This document shows positions 24,297-31,853 of a stretch of 64,000 bases of DNA, piece by piece. Made by a program: the position numbers and the translations under genes. This stretch comes from VRUE01 sp963702575. Lineage in GTDB: Bacteria > Actinomycetota > Thermoleophilia > Solirubrobacterales > 70-9. Location of the stretch: positions 62,001 through 126,000 of the forward strand of contig CAVPCU010000005.1 in the NCBI GenBank assembly GCA_963702575.1. Reading direction: 5' to 3'. The notes beneath the pieces are model-generated. The model had not been told where the DNA came from. It saw nothing but the letters and a program-made list of their open reading frames with translations, and made no database searches. The number at the start of each line of letters is the position of its first letter. Positions within the stretch are counted from its first letter, which is position 1.

Positions 24297-24440
24297 TCGT
24301 CCGCCTGCGGAGTTAGCTGTCGGGCTCGCGCTGAAAGAGATGCGCTACGGCTGGTGTTCGGCCGATTCGCCCCCGGGACCTGCAAGGGTCCCCTTGGTTC
24401 CTCCGCTCCCAACCGGCGCTCCGGTCGGGATTAGGCTTTG
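24297..24440 (-). ncRNA. Cyclic di-AMP riboswitch (ydaO-yuaA type)
   Basis: On the minus strand the leader contains the conserved ydaO features in order: CCTAATCC, GGAGGAACCAA, GGGGGCGAATCGG, and the hallmark CCCGACAGCTAACTCCGCAG near the 3' end, just before the peptidase gene. The order, spacing and last motif match the class that binds c-di-AMP and usually lowers expression of cell-wall hydrolases. The limits given are approximate. Confidence 0.85.
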
Positions 24441-24523
24441 CTGGCGCGGCAGTATAGGACGCCGGACGGCTATGATGCGCGGCCGCGCCGGGCCCGCCCG
24501 TGCGCTTTCTCGGTTTCCCCACG

Positions 24524-24955
24524 ATGAAGACCTACGTCGCCACGCCCGCCGACCGCCAGCGAGACTGGTACGTCGTCGACGCCGAGGGGCAGACCCTGGG
24601 CCGCCTCGCGACCCGCATCGCCGACGCGCTGCGTGGCAAGCGCAAGCCGCAGTACACGCCGCACGTCGACACCGGCGACTTCGTCGTCGTCGTCAACGCC
24701 GAGAAGATCCGCGTCACCGGCAAAAAGCTCGAGCAGAAGCGCTACTGGCGCCACAGCGGCTACCCGGGCGGGATCAAGTCGCGGACGCTGGCCGAGATGC
24801 TCGATCGCCGCCCCGAGGAGGTGATCCGCAAGGCGGTCAAGGGGATGCTCCCCCGCAACCGCCTCGCCCGCAAGCAGCTGACCAAGCTGAAGGTCTATGC
24901 CGGGCCGGATCATCCGCATGCTGCGCAGAAACCCCAGACGATGGAGATTGCCTGA
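24524..24955 (+). CDS. rplM: Ribosomal protein L13
   Basis: A 143-residue large-subunit protein. It has the family start TYVATPADRQRDWYVVDAEG, then LGRLATRIADALRGK and HSGYPGG, and the C-terminal GMLPRNRLARKQLTKLKVYAG. ATG 24524 is preferred over GTG 24500 because it gives the standard L13 N-terminus and length. It overlaps rpsI by one base, the usual L13-S9 pair. No clear ribosome-binding site precedes it. Confidence 0.97.
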   Translation: MKTYVATPADRQRDWYVVDAEGQTLGRLATRIADALRGKRKPQYTPHVDTGDFVVVVNAEKIRVTGKKLEQKRYWRHSGYPGGIKSRTLAEMLDRRPEEVIRKAVKGMLPRNRLARKQLTKLKVYAGPDHPHAAQKPQTMEIA

Positions 24956-25767
24956 TGGCAGAGGAAAAAGACGCCGGTACTAGCGACGAAGTCGCGGATC
25001 AGGCGGATCAGGGTTCCCAGGGCGTCGGCGCTTCGGCCGGCGGCGGCGGACGCGAAGCGGAGCAGCCGCCGGTTGATGAGGGCCCTGCCGGCGAGGCTGA
25101 GTTGCCCGTAGAGGAGCTCGCTGAGGAGCCGGTTGCTGAGCAGGAGCAGGCTGAGCCCGAGCCGGTTGAGGAGTCGAAGGCTGAGAAGAAGAGGGATGCG
25201 ATTCCGGGGGCCGACCTGGAGCCGATCGCGGTCGAGCCGGAGGAGCGGCCGCTGAGCGCCGAGGAGAAGGCTCGGCGGGAGGCCGAGGAGGAGGAGCGCC
25301 GGGAGCGCGAGGCGGCGCTTGTCGGGGAGGCCGAGGAGGAGCCCGCGGCGGCCAGCCGCGCCCCCGCGAAGATGGCCGGCGACTCGCGCTTCCTCGCCAC
25401 CGGCAAACGCAAGCACGCGATCGCCCGCGTCACCGTCCTGCCCGGCAAGGGCGAGTTCGTCGTCAACGGGCGCTCGCTGGAGGAGTTCTTCCCGCGCCCG
25501 CTGCACCAGACGATCGCGCGCCAGCCGCTCGCGATAACCGGCTACGAAGGCAACGTCGACGTCCGCGTCCGGGTCCACGGGGGCGGCGTCAGCGGCCAGG
25601 CCGGCGCGGTTCGTCATGGGATCGCCCGAGCCCTGATCGAGGTCGACCCCGAGCTGCGCGGAGAGCTGAAGAAACGCGGCTTCCTCACCCGTGACGCACG
25701 GGTCAAGGAGCGCCGCAAGGCGGGACTGAAGAAGGCCCGCAAGCGGCCGCAGTTCAGCAAGCGCTGA
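24955..25767 (+). CDS. rpsI: Ribosomal protein S9 with a long acidic N-terminal extension
   Basis: A 270-residue protein. The last 130 residues are a normal S9: ATGKRKHAIARVTVLPGKG, RPLHQTIARQPL, GGGVSGQAGAVRHGIARAL, and the C-terminal KARKRPQFSKR that reaches the ribosomal P site. The first 140 residues are an acidic, Ala/Glu/Pro-rich region (EELAEEPVAEQEQAEPEPVE, later EEEERREREAAL). Actinobacterial S9 often has a short acidic extension, but this one is about as long as the core. ATG 24955 overlaps the rplM stop and no better internal start is apparent. Confidence 0.95.
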   Translation: MAEEKDAGTSDEVADQADQGSQGVGASAGGGGREAEQPPVDEGPAGEAELPVEELAEEPVAEQEQAEPEPVEESKAEKKRDAIPGADLEPIAVEPEERPLSAEEKARREAEEEERREREAALVGEAEEEPAAASRAPAKMAGDSRFLATGKRKHAIARVTVLPGKGEFVVNGRSLEEFFPRPLHQTIARQPLAITGYEGNVDVRVRVHGGGVSGQAGAVRHGIARALIEVDPELRGELKKRGFLTRDARVKERRKAGLKKARKRPQFSKR

Positions 25768-25777
25768 CGGGGCGGGT

Positions 25778-27091
25778 GTGACGCCGGAGCGCAAGCTCTT
25801 CGGAACCGACGGGGTTCGAGGAGAGGCTGGGACGTTCCTCAGCGCCGAGCTGGCGCTAACCCTTGGGCGCGCCGCGACTGCGTCGCTGGAAGTCGAGCGG
25901 CCGCAGGTGCTGATCGTGCGCGACACCCGCGAGTCCGGCCCCATGCTCGAAGCGGCTCTCGCCGCCGGCATCGCTGCGGCCGGGGGGGACGCGCTGCTCG
26001 GCGGCGTGCTGCCGACGCCGGGCGCCGCGATCCTCGTCCGCCGGCTCGGGCTCGACCTGGCGGCGGTCGTCTCCGCTTCCCACAACCCCTACCGCGACAA
26101 CGGCATCAAGTTCTTCAGCGCCGCCGGGACCAAGCTCGACGACGAGGCCGAGGCCCGGATCGAGGCGCTGCTCGACAGCCCGGTCGAGCCCGCCAGGCCG
26201 GGCGGCGTGCGCGATCTGGATGGCGCCGGCGAGGACTACCTGCGCGCGCTCGAGTCGGCCTTTCCGCTCGATCTCTCCGGCCTCAAGGTCGCGCTCGACT
26301 GCGCCAACGGCGCCACCCACCGGGTCGCGCCGGCGATCTTCGAGCGGCTCGGCGCCGAGGTCGACGCGATCGGGGTCGAGCCCGACGGCCGCAACATCAA
26401 CGAGGGCTGCGGCTCGACCCACCTCGACGCACTCGAAGCGCACGTCGCCTCCTGCGGCGCCGCGATCGGGTTCGCCTTCGACGGCGACGGCGACCGCGTG
26501 CTCGCGGTCGACTCTGCCGGGCGCCGCCATGACGGCGACGAGCTGATCGCCCTGCTCGCCCGCGGCATGGCCGGCCGCGGCGAGCTCGAGGGAGGAGTGG
26601 CGGTGACGGTGATGAGCAACTACGGGTTCCATCAGGCGATGGAGGCGAACGGGATCGAGGTCGCCGTGACCCAGGTGGGAGACCGCTACGTCCTCGACGA
26701 GCTGCGCCGCCGCGGGTGGCGGCTGGGCGGCGAGCAGTCGGGCCACATCATCGACACCGGCTTCGCCGGCACCGGCGACGGGATCGCCGCGGCGCTGATG
26801 ACGATGCGTGAGCTGGCCGGTCGCGACCTCGCCGCGGCCGAGCCGATGGAGAAGCTGCCGCAGACGCTGATCAACGTCGAGGTCGCCGACCGCGAGGCGA
26901 TCGCCGGCGCGACCGCCGTCCACGAGGCGGTGGCGCGCGAGAGCGCCGCCCTGGAGGGCCGCGGCCGCGTCCTCCTGCGACCCTCGGGCACCGAGCCGCT
27001 GGTGCGGGTGATGGTCGAGGCGCCGAGCGCCGAGGAGGCCGAGGCCGTATGCAAGCTCCTTGCCGACCTCGTCGGCAAGGAGCTGGGCTGA
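25778..27091 (+). CDS. glmM: Phosphoglucosamine mutase
   Basis: A 437-residue alpha-D-phosphohexomutase interconverting glucosamine-6-phosphate and glucosamine-1-phosphate on the way to UDP-GlcNAc. The N-terminal LFGTDGVRG, the phosphoserine loop SASHNPYRDNGIKFF, the metal loop FDGDGDRVLAVD and the sugar loop GGEQSGHI are intact, as is the phosphate-binding RPSGTEPLVRVM. It starts at GTG 25778, ten bases after rpsI, and glmS follows. Together they make glucosamine phosphates for the cell wall. Confidence 0.96.
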   Translation: MTPERKLFGTDGVRGEAGTFLSAELALTLGRAATASLEVERPQVLIVRDTRESGPMLEAALAAGIAAAGGDALLGGVLPTPGAAILVRRLGLDLAAVVSASHNPYRDNGIKFFSAAGTKLDDEAEARIEALLDSPVEPARPGGVRDLDGAGEDYLRALESAFPLDLSGLKVALDCANGATHRVAPAIFERLGAEVDAIGVEPDGRNINEGCGSTHLDALEAHVASCGAAIGFAFDGDGDRVLAVDSAGRRHDGDELIALLARGMAGRGELEGGVAVTVMSNYGFHQAMEANGIEVAVTQVGDRYVLDELRRRGWRLGGEQSGHIIDTGFAGTGDGIAAALMTMRELAGRDLAAAEPMEKLPQTLINVEVADREAIAGATAVHEAVARESAALEGRGRVLLRPSGTEPLVRVMVEAPSAEEAEAVCKLLADLVGKELG

Positions 27092-27123
27092 CGCTCTCCG
27101 GCGTCTACCCTTAGCGACCTCCT

Positions 27124-28983
27124 ATGTGCGGAATCGTCGGATACGTCGGGGGCCGCCCCTGCCGCGACATCCTCGTCGCCGGCCTCGAGAAGCTCGAATA
27201 CCGCGGCTACGACTCGGCCGGGGTCTCGGTGATCGAGGACGGCGAGGTCGACAGCGTCCGCGCCGTCGGCAACCTCGCCAACCTGCGCGCGGCGATGGAC
27301 GAGCACGAGGCAGGCGGGGGAGGGGTCGCCGTCGCGACCTCGCCCGCGACGACCGGCATCGCCCACACCCGCTGGGCGACGCACGGGCGGGTCACCGAGG
27401 AGAACGCGCACCCCCACAGCGACGGTTCCGACCGCGTCCACATCGTCCTCAACGGGATCGTCGAGAACCACGCCAAGCTGCGCGCCCGCCTGGAGGCCGA
27501 AGGGCGGAAGTTCAGCTCGGAAACCGACGCCGAGGTGGTCGCCCACCTGATCGCCGCCCACTACGAGGGCGACCTCGCCGCCGCCGTCCGCACAGCCTTC
27601 GCCGAGCTGCGCGGCCACTATGCCTTCGTCGCGATGCACGCCGAGTGTCCCGAGCTGCTGGTCGGGGCGCGCAAGGAGTGCCCGCTGGTAGCCGGCGTCG
27701 GCGAGGGCGAGAGCTTCCTCGCCTCGGCGATCCCCGCCTTCCTCGCCCAGACGCGGCGCGCGGTCGCGATCGAAGACGGCGAGATCGTCACGATCGACGC
27801 CTCCGGCGTGCGGATCGAAGACGCCGAGGGCAACCCGGTCGAGCGCGCGGCCGAGGAGATCGACTGGGACGAGGCGGCGGCCGAGAAGGGCGGCTATGAG
27901 ACCTTCATGCTGAAGGAGATCCACGAAGAGGCCGACGCCGTCGCCGAAACGATCGCCGACCGCCTGCCCGGCGATGAGAGCGTCGACCTCTCCGAGGTCG
28001 AGATCGACGACGAGTTCCTGCGCGGCCTGCGGCGGATCGTGATCGTCGCCTGCGGCACCTCCTACCACGCCGGCCTCGTCGGCCGGTACGCGATCGAGGA
28101 GTGGGCGCGGGTCCCGGTCGAGATGGACGTCGCCTCCGAGTACCGCTACCGCAACCCGGTGGTCGGCGAGGACGACCTGGTGATCGGGATCACCCAGTCG
28201 GGCGAGACCGCCGACACCCTGGCGGCGATGCGGCTGGCCCGCGAGCGCGGCGCCAAGGTGCTGGCGATCACCAACGTGATGGGCAGCCAGGCGACGCGCG
28301 ACGCCGACGCCGTCCTCTACACCCGCAGCGGGATGGAGATCAGCGTCGCCGCGACCAAGACCTTCGTCGCCCAGGTGGCGACGATGTACCTGATCGGCCT
28401 GCGCCTGGCCGAGTTGCGGGGGACGATCGAGCCGCCGCGCCTGGCCGAGCTGATCGCCGAGATGAAGATGCTGCCCTCGAAGGTCGAGCACACGATCGCC
28501 GCCTGCGAGGAGCCGGTGCGCGCGATCGCAGCCGAGTTCGCCGAGCGCCAGTTCTTCCTCTACCTCGGGCGCCACATCGGCCTGCCGGTCTGCCTCGAGG
28601 GGGCGCTGAAGCTGAAGGAGATCTCCTACATCCCGACCGACGCCTACGCCGCCGGCGAGATGAAGCACGGCCCGATCGCCCTGCTCGACTCCTCGACGCC
28701 GGTGATCTGCGTGGCGACCGAGAGCCCGATCCTCGACAAGGTGCTCTCCAACGCCGAAGAGGTGCGGGCGCGGGGGGCGGAGACGATCGCAATCGCGACC
28801 GAGGGCTGCGAGCGGGTCGGAGAGGTCGCCGACCGGACGATCGAGGTGGCCCGCAGCGACTGGATCCTGCAGCCGATCCTGGCGATCCTGCCGCTGCAGC
28901 TGCTCGCCTACGACATCGCCCGCACCCGCGGGCTCAACGTCGACCAGCCCCGCAATCTGGCCAAGACCGTGACGGTCGAGTAG
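27124..28983 (+). CDS. glmS: Glutamine-fructose-6-phosphate aminotransferase
   Basis: A 619-residue enzyme making glucosamine-6-phosphate. After the initiator Met, Cys2 in MCGIVGYVG is the glutaminase nucleophile; RTHWATHG appears here as RWATHGRVT. Two SIS domains follow with CGTSYHAG and ITQSGETADT, and the C-terminal DQPRNLAKTVTVE is the usual end. No self-cleaving glmS ribozyme is possible in the 32-base leader. A -10-like TACCCT lies 12 bases before the ATG, which lacks a ribosome-binding site, so a leaderless mRNA is likely. Confidence 0.96.
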   Translation: MCGIVGYVGGRPCRDILVAGLEKLEYRGYDSAGVSVIEDGEVDSVRAVGNLANLRAAMDEHEAGGGGVAVATSPATTGIAHTRWATHGRVTEENAHPHSDGSDRVHIVLNGIVENHAKLRARLEAEGRKFSSETDAEVVAHLIAAHYEGDLAAAVRTAFAELRGHYAFVAMHAECPELLVGARKECPLVAGVGEGESFLASAIPAFLAQTRRAVAIEDGEIVTIDASGVRIEDAEGNPVERAAEEIDWDEAAAEKGGYETFMLKEIHEEADAVAETIADRLPGDESVDLSEVEIDDEFLRGLRRIVIVACGTSYHAGLVGRYAIEEWARVPVEMDVASEYRYRNPVVGEDDLVIGITQSGETADTLAAMRLARERGAKVLAITNVMGSQATRDADAVLYTRSGMEISVAATKTFVAQVATMYLIGLRLAELRGTIEPPRLAELIAEMKMLPSKVEHTIAACEEPVRAIAAEFAERQFFLYLGRHIGLPVCLEGALKLKEISYIPTDAYAAGEMKHGPIALLDSSTPVICVATESPILDKVLSNAEEVRARGAETIAIATEGCERVGEVADRTIEVARSDWILQPILAILPLQLLAYDIARTRGLNVDQPRNLAKTVTVE

Positions 28984-28992
28984 GGCAGCGGT

Positions 28993-28998
28993 TAGGAT
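28993..28998 (+). promoter_or_regulatory. Putative -10 box of the DUF3352-like gene (leaderless)
   Basis: TAGGAT ends nine bases before ATG 29008 and ten bases after the glmS stop. No ribosome-binding site lies between it and the start codon, so transcription would begin at or near the ATG. Called from motif and spacing. Confidence 0.4.
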
Positions 28999-29007
28999 GC
29001 GGCCCGG

Positions 29008-30558
29008 ATGAAGCTCCGCCTCCTCTTCGTCGCTGCCGCGCTCGCCGGCTTCGCCGCCCTGATCGCGGGCTGCGGCAGCAGCAGCTCCTCGGGCAGCGAT
29101 CCGGCGAGCCTCGCGCCCCCCGGCGCGCCGATCTTCGTCCAGGGCACCGTGCAGCCGAGTGGCGAACTGAAGTCGAACACCGACGCGATCGCGGAGAAGA
29201 TCGGCGGCGTCGCGAACCTCGGCGCGTTCGTGGTCGAAAAGCTCGAAGCCAGCGCCCGCTCCGAAGGCGAACCGTTCGACTTCGAAAAGGAAGTCGAACC
29301 CTGGCTGGGCGAGAAGGCGGGCGCCTTCTTCGAGCGGCTCGAAGGCGGCAACGCCACCGATTTCGGGGTGATGGTCGAATCGACCGACGCCGAAGCGGCA
29401 CAGGAATTCGTCGAAGGCCAGACGAAGGCGAGCAAGAGCCCCTACGCGAAGAAGACCTACGAAGGCGTCGAATACGAGCTCGGCGGCCCCGAAGAACACG
29501 CGGTCGGCGTCGTCGGCGACTTCCTCGTGATGACCGAAGGGGAGAAGGTCTTCGAAGACGTCGTCAAAGCCTCCAACGGCGAATCGCTCTCTGGCGAAGA
29601 CCGCTTCTCGAAGGCGATCTCGGCCGCCTCCGACGGCAGCCTCGCCGACGTCTACGTCGACGTCGGCGGGCTGATCGAAGAATCGGGCGGCGAAATCGCC
29701 CCGCAGGCGAAGGGGATCCTGCAGAACGCCGGCATCGACCCGAGCGAAGCCACCGCGGTCGCCAGCGTCGTCCCCGGCTCCGACCAGATCGAGGTCGATC
29801 TGAGCAGCGACCTCGGCGGCGAGAAGGCGCCGCGCGGCGACGCCACCAGCCTGCTCGGCTCGCTGCCCTCGACCTCCTTCGCGGCATTCGCCACCTCCGG
29901 CTTCGGCGACCAGGTGCAGGAAGCGCTCGACAGCCTCGACGCCGAAGGCATCCCCGGCACGATCCCGCCGCACCAGCTGAAGAAGGGGATCAAGGAATTC
30001 GGCGTCGACCTCGAAGGCTTGGTCGAATCGCTGAAGGAAGCGGCGGTCTTCGCCACCGGCAACAGCGAAAGCAGCCTCGGCGGCGCGCTCGTCCTCACCG
30101 CCGAAGGCCACAAGGCGCTCGAAGCGGTCGAACGCGCGGTGACCCTGGTGCGCGCCTTCCACGTCAAGGGAGTCAGCCTGCTCGGCGGCAAGACGAGCGG
30201 CTTCGCCGTCCACAGCGCCGAACTCGGCCCCAAGCCGCTGGTCGTCGCGGCCGAAGAAGGCCGCGTCGCGATCGGCTACGGCGTGCCGCAGACGCTGCTC
30301 GGCCTCAAGGCCCCCACCGGCAAGACCCTCTCCGACAACCCCGCCTACAAGGAAGCCGCCTCAGCTCTCGGCGGCACGCCGATCAGCGGCTTCGTCGACG
30401 GCGCCGCTGCGCTGAAGCTCGCCGAAGCGTTGGTCCCGAGCTCCGAACAGGGCTTCCAGGAAGCGAAGAAGTACCTCAAGAACATCGCCTTCGTCGGCGT
30501 CGGCACCGGCACCGAAGGCGAACTGGCGACCGCCAAGGCGATCGTCGGCCTCAAGTAG
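29008..30558 (+). CDS. DUF3352-like lipoprotein
   Basis: A 516-residue exported lipoprotein: signal peptide with lipobox LIAGC (Cys22), then a Ser-rich linker and a large alpha/beta region with phrases typical of DUF3352 proteins (APIFVQGTVQPSGELKSN at the start, VGDFLVMTEGEKVFEDVV, KKGIKEFGVDLEGLVE). The function of this family is unknown. It ends KAIVGLK. Most Glu codons are GAA (12 of 14 in 29221-29420), whereas the preceding glmS uses GAG almost only. It converges with the Fic gene four bases later. Confidence 0.75.
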   Translation: MKLRLLFVAAALAGFAALIAGCGSSSSSGSDPASLAPPGAPIFVQGTVQPSGELKSNTDAIAEKIGGVANLGAFVVEKLEASARSEGEPFDFEKEVEPWLGEKAGAFFERLEGGNATDFGVMVESTDAEAAQEFVEGQTKASKSPYAKKTYEGVEYELGGPEEHAVGVVGDFLVMTEGEKVFEDVVKASNGESLSGEDRFSKAISAASDGSLADVYVDVGGLIEESGGEIAPQAKGILQNAGIDPSEATAVASVVPGSDQIEVDLSSDLGGEKAPRGDATSLLGSLPSTSFAAFATSGFGDQVQEALDSLDAEGIPGTIPPHQLKKGIKEFGVDLEGLVESLKEAAVFATGNSESSLGGALVLTAEGHKALEAVERAVTLVRAFHVKGVSLLGGKTSGFAVHSAELGPKPLVVAAEEGRVAIGYGVPQTLLGLKAPTGKTLSDNPAYKEAASALGGTPISGFVDGAAALKLAEALVPSSEQGFQEAKKYLKNIAFVGVGTGTEGELATAKAIVGLK

Positions 30559-30561
30559 CGC

Positions 30562-31734
30562 TTACGTCAGGCGGAGCTGGCGTCGCTCGCGCACGACCTC
30601 GAACGGGTCGTCCGCGGCGCTCGGCGGCCGCTTCGCGCGGATCGCGTCTCTCAAGGCGGCAACCTCGCCGCCGGCCAGGTAGTAGCGGGCGCGTTTCTCG
30701 CCAACGGGATCCAGCAGACCCAGGTCCACCATCGCTTTGAGATCGCGGGAGGCGGTCTGCTTGCTGATCTCCTCGCCGACGACCGTCTCCGCCGAGGATC
30801 GGTAGCTCCCCCTGCGGATCCGCAGACGGTAGGCGGCGTCCATCAGCGCCGCCGCGCATCGTTCGGGAAGCCGGTTCTCTTCGGCCAACTCGACGCAGAG
30901 GTTCCAGAGCTCCTCGATCTCGCCCCGGCGCCGCAGCATCGTGCGGATCTGTGCGTAGTGGGCATGCAGGCAGTAGCGAATCCACGCTCGCGCGTCGCGT
31001 CCCGGTTGCCACGAGGTGGAGCCAACCTCTGCGAGGACCGCATAGTAGGCAGCAGTGTTGTGGCCCAGGAACTCCTCGATGCTGGAGAAGACGGGTGCGA
31101 TCACTCGGTCGCGGGCTAGGACCAGGGTCTGGAGGCAACGCGCCATGCGACCGTTTCCATCGCTGAACGGATGGATCATCACCAGGTTGAGGTGCGCCAT
31201 CGCGGCCTTGATCAGGATTGGGGCATCGTCGTCCTCGAGATCGCGGAGCATCTCGGCGACCAGCTCGGGCACGTCCTCACGCGGCGCGCCCTCGTAGACG
31301 ATCTCGCCGGATGCGTCGTTCCGCACGTAGATGGCCCCCGGACGCCAGCGACCCGGGCTCTTGGCCAGGTCGTGCTTGATCATCATGAAATGCAAGCTCT
31401 TGAGCAGGCCCTCGTCGACCCTCTGCGGCTCGTCGTCGGCGATCTGAAGGACGTACGTCATCGCGTCGCGGTAGCCGGCGAGCGCAAGCTGCGTCTGCTC
31501 GCCGGCCTCGAGGGTGGGCTCGCCGTCGACGGTGGCGACCACGTCGTCGAGGGAGGCGTTGTAGCCCTCGATGCTGTTTGAGCCCTGCACCGCCCGCGCA
31601 AACGACATCCGCCGCAGGGTCCCGACCCATCGGCGTGGCTCGGCGACGCGATCGCGAAGCCGCTCGCGCTGCTCGGCGAGCAGCTCGAGAACGTCGTTCT
31701 CGTCGTCGTGGATCTCGGGCGTGCGAAAGATCAT
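30562..31734 (-). CDS. Fic family protein with C-terminal winged helix
   Basis: A 390-residue Fic protein. The catalytic loop HPFSDGNGRMAR is complete, so AMP (or another nucleotide) transfer to a Ser/Thr/Tyr is likely. The inhibitory helix motif SNSIEG near residue 53 precedes the Fic core, as in class II proteins that restrain themselves. The last 100 residues look like a DNA-binding winged helix (VGEEISKQTASRDLKAMVDLGLLDPVG), so it may repress its own gene. Two matching operator-like sites lie before the start. The promoter is AT-rich, unlike its surroundings, suggesting acquisition as a single-gene module. Confidence 0.92.
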   Translation of the reverse strand: MIFRTPEIHDDENDVLELLAEQRERLRDRVAEPRRWVGTLRRMSFARAVQGSNSIEGYNASLDDVVATVDGEPTLEAGEQTQLALAGYRDAMTYVLQIADDEPQRVDEGLLKSLHFMMIKHDLAKSPGRWRPGAIYVRNDASGEIVYEGAPREDVPELVAEMLRDLEDDDAPILIKAAMAHLNLVMIHPFSDGNGRMARCLQTLVLARDRVIAPVFSSIEEFLGHNTAAYYAVLAEVGSTSWQPGRDARAWIRYCLHAHYAQIRTMLRRRGEIEELWNLCVELAEENRLPERCAAALMDAAYRLRIRRGSYRSSAETVVGEEISKQTASRDLKAMVDLGLLDPVGEKRARYYLAGGEVAALRDAIRAKRPPSAADDPFEVVRERRQLRLT

Positions 31735-31751
31735 GATGTTTTGAAAATATC
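31735..31751. promoter_or_regulatory. Fic operator-like site 1
   Basis: GATGTTTTGAAAATATC is a 17-bp palindrome with one mismatched pair, directly before the Fic start codon and next to a minus-strand -10-like TATGAT (31750-31755). It is 13/17 identical to a second site 34 bases further upstream. The Fic protein's own winged helix is the likely binder. Confidence 0.55.
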
Positions 31752-31768
31752 ATAACCTCACGGGCAAT

Positions 31769-31785
31769 GACATTTTGTAAGTATC
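31769..31785. promoter_or_regulatory. Fic operator-like site 2
   Basis: GACATTTTGTAAGTATC matches site 1 at 13 of 17 positions in direct orientation, with starts 34 bases apart (about three helical turns), which would allow binding on the same DNA face. It would lie near the -35 region of the Fic promoter. Confidence 0.5.
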
Positions 31786-31853
31786 AATGCATCATCGTCC
31801 TGCACGAGGGATGTTTCGGATGGCTGGAGGACTCGGGTTAGGCTGCGTGGACG

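Noticed and set aside
24436..24460. TTGCTG and TATAGG as a promoter for rplM
   Set aside because: The spacing between the two hexamers is only nine bases, too short for a standard promoter; TATAGG alone may be a -10 but this cannot be supported.
25040..25065. Possible third copy of the 92-bp repeat (GGACGCGAAGCGGAG inside rpsI)
   Set aside because: Only about 15 bases match, without the remaining 77 or the stem arms, and the sequence is explained by the acidic S9 extension.
27091..27123. glmS ribozyme upstream of glmS
   Set aside because: The gap between glmM and glmS is 32 bases, too short for the ribozyme, and no matching motif is present.
26686..30213. A 1175-codon minus-strand open frame opposite glmM, glmS and the DUF3352-like gene
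   Set aside because: It is the Asp/Gly/Arg/Leu-rich antisense shadow of three well-supported plus-strand genes and contains no recognisable domain.
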